DNA from: Pseudomonadota bacterium
Lineage (GTDB): Bacteria; Pseudomonadota; Alphaproteobacteria; Rhizobiales; Xanthobacteraceae
Reading direction: 5' to 3'
DNA length: 64,000 nucleotides
Assembly (NCBI GenBank): GCA_018240595.1
Contig: JAFEFL010000004.1
Coordinates: 1-64,000, forward strand
The notes under the pieces were generated by a model. It saw nothing but the letters and a program-made list of their open reading frames with translations. It was not told the DNA's origin and made no database searches. Positions 29,110 through 37,113 of the stretch are shown here, in pieces. Every line of letters begins with the position of its first letter. The first letter of the stretch is position 1. The position numbers and the translations under genes are program-made.

Positions 29110-30384
29110 TTAGCCGGCGCGCTTGAGCAGCTTGCCAAGCAGGCCCTGACGGCCGCGCTTGGCTTCGGCGCGGCCGGTGAGGACCTGCGCCATTTGACGA
29201 AACAGTTCCGCCGTCTTGTGGCTGGACGACACCTCGGCGATCATCTGCCCGTTATTGGCGGCGGTGCCGAACAACTGCGGCTCGAACGGGATGACGGTCA
29301 GCGGCTGGTCTTCCAGCGCCTTGGCAAAATCGGCCGGCGCGATTTCCGGGCGCTTTGGCACGCCGATCTGGTTCAAGCAGTAATGCGGACGGTGATCGTT
29401 GGGCCGCGCGACACGCAGCAGGTCGACCATGTTCTTGGCGTTGCGCAGATTGGCGAGGTCGGGGCCGGCGACGATGAGGATTTCGTCGGCGCTGACGAGC
29501 AGACGCTTGGTCCAGCCGGACCAGACATGCGGCATGTCGAGGATCACGCAGGGAATCGAGGCGCGCATCGAATCGAGGATGGCGTCGAAGGCCTCGGCGC
29601 CGAAGTCGTAGACGCGGTCGAGTGTCGCCGGGGCGGCGAGCAGGCTCAGGTGATCGGTGCACTTGGACAGCAGGCGGTCGACGAAGGCGGTGTCGATGCG
29701 GTCCGGCGAGAACACGGCGTCGGCAATGCCCTGCGGCGGGTCCTGGTTGTAGTCGAGGCCGGCGGTGCCGAAGGCAAGGTCGAGGTCCGTGACGACGGTG
29801 TCGAGGCTGAGATCGCGCGCGATCGCCCAGGAGATATTATGCGCGACGGTCGAGGCGCCGACGCCGCCCTTGGCGCCGATCACGGCGATGATACGGCCGA
29901 CGGGCTTGGCTTCCGGCGCGTGGAACAGGCCGCAGACCGCGCGTACCACGTCGATGGTGGAAACCGGCGCGATCAGATAGTCGCTGACGCCGCGGCGCGT
30001 CAGTTCTCGATACAACGTGACGTCGTTGATGCGCCCGACGACGATGACGCGCGTGCCGGCATCGCAGACTTCGGCGAGCTGGTCGAGCCGGGTCAGAATG
30101 GCATCGCCGCGGCTTTCCGCCTCGATGATGATGACGTTCGGCGTCGGCGAGTTGCGATAGGCCTCGACGGCCGCGGTGGCGCCGCCCATCTGGATTTTGA
30201 CATGCGCCTTGGCAAGCCGGCGGTCTTCGCCGGCGGACTGCACCGCAGCCGCCGTCTCCACCGTTTCGCAGAATGCCTGGACCGACACGCGCGGCGCCGG
30301 AGCAATATGCTCCTCGAGCGCCGGCGCCGCCGGCGCCTGGCTCATGTCGTCAGCTGGAGCGGAAAAGTTGCCGTTCTTGATCAT
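29110..30384 (-). CDS. cpaE: Pilus assembly/localisation protein CpaE (TadZ)
   Basis: A 424-residue protein with an atypical receiver-like domain (about 60-155) and a MinD/ParA-like ATPase domain. The deviant Walker A is AKGGVGAST at 171-179; VVTDLDLAFGTAGLDYNQ holds the second ATPase motif. CpaE/TadZ proteins mark the cell pole and recruit the pilus apparatus. Its ATG overlaps the cpaD stop by four bases (ATGA), so translation is coupled. Confidence 0.92.
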   Translation of the reverse strand: MIKNGNFSAPADDMSQAPAAPALEEHIAPAPRVSVQAFCETVETAAAVQSAGEDRRLAKAHVKIQMGGATAAVEAYRNSPTPNVIIIEAESRGDAILTRLDQLAEVCDAGTRVIVVGRINDVTLYRELTRRGVSDYLIAPVSTIDVVRAVCGLFHAPEAKPVGRIIAVIGAKGGVGASTVAHNISWAIARDLSLDTVVTDLDLAFGTAGLDYNQDPPQGIADAVFSPDRIDTAFVDRLLSKCTDHLSLLAAPATLDRVYDFGAEAFDAILDSMRASIPCVILDMPHVWSGWTKRLLVSADEILIVAGPDLANLRNAKNMVDLLRVARPNDHRPHYCLNQIGVPKRPEIAPADFAKALEDQPLTVIPFEPQLFGTAANNGQMIAEVSSSHKTAELFRQMAQVLTGRAEAKRGRQGLLGKLLKRAG

Positions 30385-31118
30385 TTGCCGAGATCGCTGA
30401 TTTTGCCTTTGTCATACCCGGTGTAAGTGCCGCTCGGATCTTCACCCTTGCGGAACTTGTCCATCGCAACCGAGCGCCGTGCCGCCCAGGCCGGCGCCTC
30501 GCCGCGCGGCTGCACAAGATCCGCCGGGTTGTCGACTTGCGACGCGAGGTTGCGCTGCGTCGCGCAGCCGAAATTCCAGTACGGCCGGTTCTCGAAGTAA
30601 TTGCGGTCGGCGCTCGGCCCGAGATCCTTCGGCCACTGGCCGCATGGGCCGGCCTCGGCCATCATCTTCGAATAGTTGAGCTTGATGCTTGTCAGCGACG
30701 CCGCTCCCGGCCGGTATTGCCGCACGAAGACCGCGTTGCGCGGCACGCCCGACGCAGCGAAGATCGAATGGATTTCCCGCATCGTATCGGACGCCGCACG
30801 GTCGGCCCCGCCGCCATGAGGAACTTCGGCGACGATGCCGCTATCGGCCTCGTGACGCCAGTTCTGCGCGAAGGCGAGCACGTCGGCGCGCTGCGAGGGG
30901 GTCAAGCCGCCGCGGTTCTGGCCGATGAAGATATCGACCTGCTTCGATCCTTCACGCACCGTGATCGGATGACGATCGCGGTAATCGGAAGGAAACTCGG
31001 CGCGAGCGGTCTGCGACGACTGGTAGCAGCCGCCAAGCAGGCTGGTAAGCGCCGCCGCGGCAAGCAGCCGCAGCGCCGCTTGGCGGCGCCTGCCGGTCTG
31101 TGTCTGCAAAGCTGTCAT
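30381..31118 (-). CDS. cpaD: Pilus assembly lipoprotein CpaD
   Basis: A 245-residue outer-membrane lipoprotein. ATG 31118 has a GGAGA site upstream; a TTG at 31139 is the alternative. The signal ends in the lipobox LLGGC (Cys near 31). The CpaD domain includes DYRDRHPITV, the RADVLAFAQNWRHE block, and NFGCATQRNLASQVDNPADL, the most conserved CpaD motif. It is thought to help the CpaC secretin reach or stay in the outer membrane. Fourth gene of the cpaB operon. Confidence 0.92.
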   Translation of the reverse strand: MTALQTQTGRRRQAALRLLAAAALTSLLGGCYQSSQTARAEFPSDYRDRHPITVREGSKQVDIFIGQNRGGLTPSQRADVLAFAQNWRHEADSGIVAEVPHGGGADRAASDTMREIHSIFAASGVPRNAVFVRQYRPGAASLTSIKLNYSKMMAEAGPCGQWPKDLGPSADRNYFENRPYWNFGCATQRNLASQVDNPADLVQPRGEAPAWAARRSVAMDKFRKGEDPSGTYTGYDKGKISDLGK

Positions 31119-31135
31119 TGCACCGTCTCCGCCGC

Positions 31136-32584
31136 TCAATCGAGAATGAAACCGTATTTGCCGTGATAGTCCGCCGCCGGGGGCGGGTTCGCATTGCCAG
31201 GCTCGCCGTAAATGCGGTTGAGGCGGCCGAGCAGCGCGGTCGAGGGGTCGCTCGGATCGGCGAAACCGTCATCCGGCCGCGACAGCTGCTTCTGGGCAAC
31301 CGCGCGCACGATATAGGGCGTGACGATGACGACGAGTTCGGTCTGGTTGTTGATGTAGTCTCGGCTCTTGAACAGCGCGCCGAGGATCGGCACCTGCATC
31401 AGGCCGGGGACGCCATTGATCTGCTGCTTCGTCTTTTCCTGGATCATGCCGGCCAGCGTCAGCGAGCCACCCGAGGGAATCTCCACGGTGGTTTCGGCGC
31501 GGCGGGTCGAGATCGAGGGGATGGTGAGCGACTGGGTCGAGCCCGGCACCGTCAAGGTCAGCGCGTTGTCGGTCGACAGGTCGGAGACTTCCGTCATCAC
31601 CTTCAGGCTGATGCGGCCTTCCGACAGAACGACCGGCGTAAAGGTCAGGCCGACGCCGAACTTCTTGAAGTCGATCTGCGACTGACAGACCGGCGGCGAC
31701 TTGGTGGTGTCGCACGACAGGCCGTTGGGAATGGGGAATTCGCCGCCGGCCACGAAGCTCGCGGTTTCGCCTGAGATCGCGGTGAGGTTCGGTTCGGCCA
31801 GCGTGCGCAACACGCCGGCGCGATCCATCGCGCGCAATGTCGCCGTCAGGCCCTTCCAGGACACGCCGAATGCCGTTTCGCTGAGCGTCTGGCCGACCGC
31901 GGAGAACGCGTTCTGGGTATTCAGGTTCAGCGCGCTGTTGCCGACATTGAAGCTGCCCGACAGATCGACTCCGAGCTGCTTGATGACGTCGCGGCGCACC
32001 TCGGCGACCGTGACCTTGAGCATGACCTGATCGCGGCCGCGGATCGTGATGCCGTTGACGACCTTGGTGCCGTCGCCGACGAGACGGGAGGCGAGGTCGA
32101 ACGCCTGCTGCGACTCGGCCGCGCTCGCCGCCGAGCCCGACAGCATGATGCCGTCGCCGACGCCTTCGATGCGGATGTTGGCGTCCGGCATCGCTTGCTT
32201 CAGCGCGGCGCGAACGCCGTTGAGGTCGCGCGTCACGGCGATGTCGAAGCCGGCGATCTGTTTGCCGGCGGCGTCGAAGAAGAAGATGTTGGTCTGGCCG
32301 ACCTTGACGCCGATCATGTAGACGCGGCGCGATGTACGCACGACTGCGTTAGCAATCGTCGGATCGGCCACCAGCACGTCCTTGATGTCGGCCGGCAGAT
32401 CGATCGCCACCGACTTGCCGATTCCGAGCGGGATGAAGCGGGAAGTGGCCTCGCTGGCCGCGACCTGGATCACCGGCACGCCGGCACCCGTATCGGCCGC
32501 GTGCAGCGGCGCCGACCCTGTAAGGGCCGCGGTTGCCAGCAGCGTCATCAGCAGGCCGGCGCGGACCGCACGATGTTTCGCCAT
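31136..32584 (-). CDS. cpaC: Flp pilus secretin CpaC (RcpA)
   Basis: A 482-residue outer-membrane secretin. ATG 32584 gives a Sec signal ending LHA (about 29); an ATG at 32611 overlaps the cpaB stop by ATGA and is a real alternative by coupling, while 32584 has AAGGA upstream at a slightly long distance. Domains: N-terminal pilus domain (about 45-120), BON-like segment near 125-195, and the secretin barrel with the signature VEIPSGGSLTLAGMIQEKT and VPILGALFKSRDY. It forms the outer-membrane pore for the Flp pilus. Confidence 0.94.
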   Translation of the reverse strand: MAKHRAVRAGLLMTLLATAALTGSAPLHAADTGAGVPVIQVAASEATSRFIPLGIGKSVAIDLPADIKDVLVADPTIANAVVRTSRRVYMIGVKVGQTNIFFFDAAGKQIAGFDIAVTRDLNGVRAALKQAMPDANIRIEGVGDGIMLSGSAASAAESQQAFDLASRLVGDGTKVVNGITIRGRDQVMLKVTVAEVRRDVIKQLGVDLSGSFNVGNSALNLNTQNAFSAVGQTLSETAFGVSWKGLTATLRAMDRAGVLRTLAEPNLTAISGETASFVAGGEFPIPNGLSCDTTKSPPVCQSQIDFKKFGVGLTFTPVVLSEGRISLKVMTEVSDLSTDNALTLTVPGSTQSLTIPSISTRRAETTVEIPSGGSLTLAGMIQEKTKQQINGVPGLMQVPILGALFKSRDYINNQTELVVIVTPYIVRAVAQKQLSRPDDGFADPSDPSTALLGRLNRIYGEPGNANPPPAADYHGKYGFILD

Positions 32585-32607
32585 GGTTTGAAGTTTCCTT
32601 CGAGCGA

Positions 32608-33396
32608 TCATCGCGGCGTGCTCATGGTTGAAACGCCGAAGCGAACGATGTTCACTCCGGTGTTGCGGGGCGCTTCGGTCGGACCGTCGTTCTTCTCGGC
32701 GTCGGTGATGCTGCGCAGCGCCAGCGACAGCGTGCCGCGCTGCTGCGACAAGGCGAGCGTCTCGACCTGCGCCGGCGTCAGCTCCAGCGTCGCGGTCTTG
32801 CCGACGACGACCTTCTGGCCGTTCTTTTCCTCGACGTTCTGGTCGATCGCGAGAACGCGGATATTGCGCAGCACGACTTCGCTGGTGAAGCTTTCGACGC
32901 CAGTCGCCTTCTCGGCTTCGCGGTCGCGGCGGCTCAATGTCACGTCAACGTGGTCATTGGGCAGGATAAAGCCGCCGGCCGACGTTTCCGGCGAGATCTG
33001 CGTCGACACTGCGCGCATGCCCGGCGGCAGGATGGCAGCCATGAAGCCGGAGCCCTTGGCGTTGACCAGTTTGGCCTCGCGGATCGGTTCGCCGGCGACG
33101 AAAGGATAGCGCGCGATCTGGCCAGACAGATTCTCGATGGCTGCCGGCCGATCGCTCTTGCGGATGAAGTTTCCGGTCGCCGCTTCCATCGGCCACGGTT
33201 GCCATTCGACATCGCCGGCACTGAGGGCCTGGCCCATGCCGATATTGGCCTTGGCGACAAGGACGTCGATCGTTGTCGGTTTAACGGCCACGGGCGCCGG
33301 CGCTTCCGGCGGCTTCTGGCTGCGGCCAGCCAGCATCGCCGCAACACCACCGGCAGCGACGGCCACTGTCAAAACCACGATGCGCGCGGCTTTCAT
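32608..33396 (-). CDS. cpaB: Pilus assembly protein CpaB (RcpC)
   Basis: A 262-residue protein with an N-terminal membrane helix (MKAARIVVLTVAVAAGGVAAML) and a SAF domain (about 48-115; VLVAKANIGMGQALSAGDVEWQPWP), followed by the RcpC domain with LPNDHVDVTLSRRD. ATG 33396 is used; an upstream in-frame start at 33444 exists. CpaB is an inner-membrane/periplasmic accessory of the secretin. First gene of the minus-strand operon, with a TTAA-containing motif 104 bp upstream shared with other pilus units. Confidence 0.92.
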   Translation of the reverse strand: MKAARIVVLTVAVAAGGVAAMLAGRSQKPPEAPAPVAVKPTTIDVLVAKANIGMGQALSAGDVEWQPWPMEAATGNFIRKSDRPAAIENLSGQIARYPFVAGEPIREAKLVNAKGSGFMAAILPPGMRAVSTQISPETSAGGFILPNDHVDVTLSRRDREAEKATGVESFTSEVVLRNIRVLAIDQNVEEKNGQKVVVGKTATLELTPAQVETLALSQQRGTLSLALRSITDAEKNDGPTEAPRNTGVNIVRFGVSTMSTPR

Positions 33397-33498
33397 TACG
33401 CTCACTCTCACCAAACAGACGGATCGAACGCCGTCGAAACCCACATGGCGGCCGAACCAGCCGCGTGCAGGGATTTGACCAGCTAAAGGTCAAGGCAT

Positions 33499-33515
33499 GG
33501 TTAAGGAGCGGTGAC
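33499..33515 (-). promoter_or_regulatory. Shared pilus-promoter motif, cpaB copy
   Basis: Read on the minus strand: GTCACCGCTCCTTAACC. It aligns with TTACCGCTCGTTAAC upstream of the Flp pilin and TTAGCGGACGTTAAAC upstream of tadE, all in the same orientation relative to the gene. TTAA half sites suggest CtrA or a similar regulator. Confidence 0.4.
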
Positions 33516-33628
33516 TAAGTCGAGTTAATAAACGGTTGCCGCTCGAAGTCGGCGCGCGACGTTGTGCGTCGTGAACGACGCGCGTGGCGATGCCGCGAGA
33601 AGTTCTATGGCCGTGAATGCTGGCAGGA

Positions 33629-34138
33629 TCACGGCGTGGCGCCCGGCATCCATCCGGTTTTGGGGTAGATGACCAACGCGGCCGCGGCGAGGGCGATGCC
33701 GTAAGGGATGCCGCCCTTCTCCTCGTGAAGCCGCATGATCCACGGGTGGCGCGTCAGCGCCGAAGGCAGAGGCAATTTGCGGAACTGCAGCAGGCCCAGC
33801 GTCAACACGCCGCCGAATATCGACGCGTAGACCGCGTAGTCGAAGAGGTGATCGAAGCCGAACCACAGAGCCGTTGCGGCGAACAGCTTGGCGTCGCCGC
33901 CGCCGATCCAGCCCTGCGAGAAGAAGAAGAAGCCGACCACCAGAACGCTGGCCGCAGCGGCGAAATGCATGCCGATCGTGGCGAGGGGCATCCCGGCCGC
34001 CAGCGCCAGGACAAGGAAGCCGGCGGACAGCGCCAGCGACAGACGGTTGGAGATCGTCATGGTGAGCAGATCGCTCGAGGCCGCGAATGCCATCAGCGCC
34101 GGGAACAGAGCGAGCCTGACCACATCGAACGCCGTCAT
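33629..34138 (-). CDS. cpaA: Prepilin peptidase CpaA (TadV)
   Basis: A 169-residue A24-family membrane peptidase with six short hydrophobic segments. The two catalytic aspartates are seen in ASSDLLTMTISNRLS (first Asp near 23) and in IGGGDAKLFAATALW (GxGD motif, near 77-80). It lacks the methylase half, as is normal for CpaA/TadV. It removes leaders of the Flp pilin at 34305 and probably the four TadE-like proteins. Located between the pilin gene and the cpaB operon on the same strand. Confidence 0.93.
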   Translation of the reverse strand: MTAFDVVRLALFPALMAFAASSDLLTMTISNRLSLALSAGFLVLALAAGMPLATIGMHFAAAASVLVVGFFFFSQGWIGGGDAKLFAATALWFGFDHLFDYAVYASIFGGVLTLGLLQFRKLPLPSALTRHPWIMRLHEEKGGIPYGIALAAAALVIYPKTGWMPGATP

Positions 34139-34254
34139 CTCAACATCCTTGCATCATCCGAGGCGCGTGGCGTCCCCGGCGGGTTCGACCGGAAGCTACA
34201 GCCGACTTGCTTGCCGATCGGTTAGCGGCATCGGAAAGACCTGTCACAAAGGCA

Positions 34255-34290
34255 AAGGGCTCCGGCTTCTGCCGGAGCCCTTAGAGAATT
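34255..34290 (-). terminator. Terminator after the Flp pilin gene
   Basis: A perfect 12-bp stem AAGGGCTCCGGC/GCCGGAGCCCTT with a four-base loop, 23 bp after the pilin stop. On the minus strand the stem is followed by TTGCCTTTGTG, a T-rich tract. It would separate the highly expressed pilin from cpaA, giving partial read-through. Confidence 0.8.
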
Positions 34291-34304
34291 CACAGCCGAC
34301 CGGC

Positions 34305-34469
34305 TTATTTCAGCTGGGTCGAGATGCTGTTGAACGAGGTGTTCAGCTTGGTGCCGATGCCGTTGACGACGGCGATGATGGCGACGGAAATGCCGGCGGC
34401 GATCAGGCCGTATTCGATGGCAGTCGCGCCCGAATTGTCCTTCACGAAACGCACGAACAGGTTCTTCAT
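34305..34469 (-). CDS. Flp family type IVb pilin
   Basis: A 54-residue prepilin, too short for a 60-residue cutoff. The minus-strand frame reads MKNLFVRFVKDNSG then ATAIEYGLIAAGISVAIIA and a short tail to TAA. It has the Flp signature: cleavage after Gly14, Glu at +5, Tyr at +6, and one hydrophobic helix. GGAGCTACCG precedes the ATG. This is the main structural subunit (CpaA substrate) of the pilus. It sits at the head of the pilus locus behind a long AT-rich region and before a strong terminator, the usual layout for an abundant pilin. Confidence 0.93.
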   Translation of the reverse strand: MKNLFVRFVKDNSGATAIEYGLIAAGISVAIIAVVNGIGTKLNTSFNSISTQLK

Positions 34470-34925
34470 CGGTAGCTCCATTGAGATCCACGTGGCTGTC
34501 TGAGCAGGTCAGAACGCGGATTGGCTGCCGCTGTCCTGATGGAGGCACCTTACGAGCGAGGTCTTGCGGCTGTATTAATGTGATCTAAGAAATACAGGTG
34601 CATTGTGGGGTATCTCAACGTAGTTAACGAGCGGTAACTTAATGAATATTATAGTTAAAAGTTCGTTTATGATGTATATTGATTAGATATTCTATTTGGC
34701 TGGTCTCGAATACATACAAACAACCATCCATATACCGTGGGGCTCGCGGAGATACTTTCATTCTGGGCGAAAGTATTCACGGAGCAATACATTCTTGCCC
34801 GGTCATGCCTGCTTGCTTCGCTGGCGCCGCCGAAAGCCGGCGGCCGCGAATTGCATGGCTTCATGAGTCCTTAACGCGCCAGGGCGATACCCAAGGTGTC
34901 GCAGTCGTGACGCCGAGCCGCAGAC
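34470..34925. other. AT-rich intergenic region upstream of the pilin
   Basis: 456 bp with no convincing gene between the divergent Flp pilin and the hydroxylase. Bases about 34560-34790 are far more AT-rich than the rest of the window (TTAATGAATATTATAGTTAA and similar). It contains the shared pilus motif (34623-34638) and an inverted repeat ATACTTTC-N9-GAAAGTAT at 34752-34776. The last 130 bp return to normal GC content. Probably the pilin promoter region; the open frames crossing it have no codon bias or ribosome site. Confidence 0.6.
34623..34638 (-). promoter_or_regulatory. Shared pilus-promoter motif, pilin copy
   Basis: On the minus strand GTTACCGCTCGTTAAC, about 155-170 bp before the pilin ATG. 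It matches 13 of 15 positions with the cpaB copy and 12 of 15 with the tadE copy. Candidate site for CtrA or another pilus regulator. Confidence 0.4.
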
Positions 34926-35756
34926 ATGCTCAACGAAATTTATTCAGTATTCTTGGTCGCCGGCGAAACGGTGATCTACAAGATCCTGCCGATCACCGCC
35001 GTTATGGGGCTGGTCTTCGCCCTCCTGACGCGCTGGTCGGCCTGCAATCCCGGACAAGTCTGGTGGCGGAAGCGGGAGATCGTGACCGATGTCCTGTACT
35101 GGTTCATCATCCCGGTGGTGGCGCGCTTCGTGCGCATCGGTCTGATGGTGACCGGAGCGGCCTACATCTACGGCATCCACACCGGCGACGCGCTGATGGC
35201 CCTGTTCGACGACGGCTTCGGCCCGCTCGCGACGCTGCCGCACTGGGCGCAGGGCATCGTCTTCCTCGTCGTCTCGGACTTCCTGCTGTACTGGTTTCAC
35301 CGCCTCTATCACGGCGCCACGATGTGGAAGTACCACGCCGTCCACCACTCCTCGACCGAGGTGGACTGGATCTCGGCGGCACGCTTCCACCCGGTGAACA
35401 TTCTGTTCGGCACCGTGCTGGTCGATGCGGCGCTGCTGCTTGCCGGCATTTCGCCCAACGTGATGCTGTGGGTCGGCCCGTTCTCGACCGCGTCGTCCGC
35501 CTTCGTCCACGCCAATCTCAACTGGACGCTCGGCCCGTTCAAATACGTCCTCGCCGGCCCGGTGTTTCACCGCTGGCATCACACCTCGCCCGATCGCGGC
35601 GGCAACATGAACTTTGCCGGGACGTTTCCGATCTGGGACATCCTGTTCGGCACCTGGTACATGCCCAAGGACGAACTTCCGGACGCCTATGGCGTCGACG
35701 ACGAGCACTTTCCTGAAGGCTTCGGCGCGCAGATGCTGTATCCGTTCCGGCAATAG
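34926..35756 (+). CDS. Sterol desaturase / fatty acid hydroxylase family protein
   Basis: A 276-residue membrane di-iron enzyme. Four hydrophobic segments (about 10-35, 55-80, 105-125, 160-180) and the three histidine clusters of the family: HRLYH near 124, HAVHH near 138 and HRWHH near 218. It inserts an OH group or desaturates a lipid substrate, using O2. It lies inside the pilus locus between the divergent pilin and the CpaC N-domain protein, with no obvious function in pili; it may simply share the region or modify lipids. The substrate is unknown. Confidence 0.87.
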   Translation: MLNEIYSVFLVAGETVIYKILPITAVMGLVFALLTRWSACNPGQVWWRKREIVTDVLYWFIIPVVARFVRIGLMVTGAAYIYGIHTGDALMALFDDGFGPLATLPHWAQGIVFLVVSDFLLYWFHRLYHGATMWKYHAVHHSSTEVDWISAARFHPVNILFGTVLVDAALLLAGISPNVMLWVGPFSTASSAFVHANLNWTLGPFKYVLAGPVFHRWHHTSPDRGGNMNFAGTFPIWDILFGTWYMPKDELPDAYGVDDEHFPEGFGAQMLYPFRQ

Positions 35757-35875
35757 CGCGGCGCGGTTCCCGCTCTTTGCACTTCGTTCACCAATTTGCA
35801 GTCAACTGAAGCGGTCTCGGCCCGCCGGCGTGTATGGCCGCGCGGGATCAGTATTGCGTAGCGTTGGAGAGAACC

Positions 35876-36373
35876 ATGTCGGCCGCGTTCGGACGTCCCT
35901 GTCGGCTGCCTATGGTCGTCGCGGGCGTAATGCTCACGATCCTGCTGGCGGGTGCGGCAAGCGCCGAAACGGTGTCGGTCTCGGTCGACGAGGCCCGCAT
36001 CATGAAGCTCCCCGAAAATGTCGCGACCATCGTGATCGGCAATCCGCTGATCGCCGACGCGACGCTGCAGGGCGGCGGCGTCCTGGTGCTGACCGGCAAG
36101 GGCTTCGGCTCAACCAATCTCCTGGCGCTCAACCGCAGCGGTAAGATCGTCCTCGATACCACGGTGCAGGTCACAGGACCGGCTTCGACGGATCTCGTCG
36201 TCGTCTACAAGGGTGTCGAGCGCGAATCCTATAGCTGCGCGCCCGAATGCGAGAAACGCCTGACGCTGGGCGACTCGATGACCTATTTCGGCAACATCCT
36301 CGGCCAATCCGGCGCCCGCATCGGCGGTGGCGGCGGAAGCGGCGGTGGCGGCGCGGCGCCGGCGGCGCGCTAG
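35876..36373 (+). CDS. Pilus assembly protein with CpaC-type N-terminal domain
   Basis: A 165-residue exported protein; ATG 35876 follows TGGAGAGAACC. Signal peptide to ASA (about 30), then one copy of the secretin-associated pilus N-domain (SVDEARIMKLPENVATIVIGNPLIADATL ... LNRSGKIVLDTTV in parts), homologous to residues 45-120 of CpaC here. It has a Cys pair YSCAPEC and a glycine-rich tail. No secretin barrel follows, so it is a free-standing N-domain that may bind or cap the secretin or link it to other periplasmic parts. It precedes two tadE genes on the same strand. Confidence 0.8.
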   Translation: MSAAFGRPCRLPMVVAGVMLTILLAGAASAETVSVSVDEARIMKLPENVATIVIGNPLIADATLQGGGVLVLTGKGFGSTNLLALNRSGKIVLDTTVQVTGPASTDLVVVYKGVERESYSCAPECEKRLTLGDSMTYFGNILGQSGARIGGGGGSGGGGAAPAAR

Positions 36374-36422
36374 CAAGCCCGACCGGGATCGGCCGCGACG
36401 CGCGGTTAAGGTCTCGTCATGG

Positions 36423-36440
36423 TTAGCGGACGTTAAACCA
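36423..36440 (+). promoter_or_regulatory. Shared pilus-promoter motif, tadE copy
   Basis: TTAGCGGACGTTAAACCA, about 100 bp before the tadE ATG at 36541 and in the same direction as the gene. A second half site GGTTAAGG lies at 36405-36412. Same pattern as at cpaB and the pilin. Confidence 0.4.
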
Positions 36441-36540
36441 CAGCCCCGCCATTTTCGCTGCAGCCCGCAAGAAATCGCAAACGCCGCTTTGTTATAACGC
36501 GCGCCGCAGGGCGAGTGTGCGAGCGTTTGGGACGCCTTCA

Positions 36541-37113
36541 ATGTTCGATAAAATCACAGAATTCCTCCGCGGCCGCTGGCGCGGCGGTATCGGCCGTCGC
36601 TTCATCAAGCAGCAGGACGGCGCCGCGGCGGTCGAGTTCGCCCTGGTGGCCACGCCGTTCCTGGCGCTGACCTTCGCCATTATCGAATCCGCCCTCGTGT
36701 TCTTCGCCGGCCAGACGCTTGAAGCCGCCAATGCCGACGCGGCGCGACTGATCATGACCGGGCAGGCGCAGACCGGCGGCTTCAGCGCCACCGACTTCAA
36801 GACTCAGGTCTGCAACCGTATCGCCGCCTTGTTCGACTGCAATGGCGGCGTCTACGTCGACGTCAAGACCTACACCAACTTCAGCTCGGTAAGCACGACA
36901 TCGCCGATCACCAACGGACAGTTCGACACCAGCAAGATGGGATACACGCCGGGCGGGCCGGGCTGCATCGTCAAGGTGTCGCTGTATTACCAGTGGCCGG
37001 TCTACGTCTCGCTGCTCGGCAACAACCTGTCGAACTTGAACGGCAACAAGAGGCTGCTGGTGGCGACCGCGGTGTTCCGCAACGAGCCCTACGGCGGGAG
37101 CAACGCATGCTGA
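36541..37113 (+). CDS. TadE-like minor pilin
   Basis: A 190-residue TadE-family protein. ATG 36541 is preferred over GTG 36517. The leader (27 residues, ending KQQDG) is followed by AAAVEFALVATPFLALTFAII, with the prepilin Glu+5/Phe+6. The periplasmic part has CNRIAALFDCNGG, a likely disulfide. It closely resembles the TadE protein at 803-1393 in domain order (both have the VxVKxYxxF / KMGYTPGGPG-type region), suggesting two copies of one module. It overlaps the next gene by 7 bp. Confidence 0.85.
   Translation: MFDKITEFLRGRWRGGIGRRFIKQQDGAAAVEFALVATPFLALTFAIIESALVFFAGQTLEAANADAARLIMTGQAQTGGFSATDFKTQVCNRIAALFDCNGGVYVDVKTYTNFSSVSTTSPITNGQFDTSKMGYTPGGPGCIVKVSLYYQWPVYVSLLGNNLSNLNGNKRLLVATAVFRNEPYGGSNAC

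Noticed and set aside
34679..34925. Small frames on both strands of the AT-rich spacer
   Set aside because: No ribosome site, no codon bias and no recognisable protein; the plus-strand frame runs out of frame into the hydroxylase gene.
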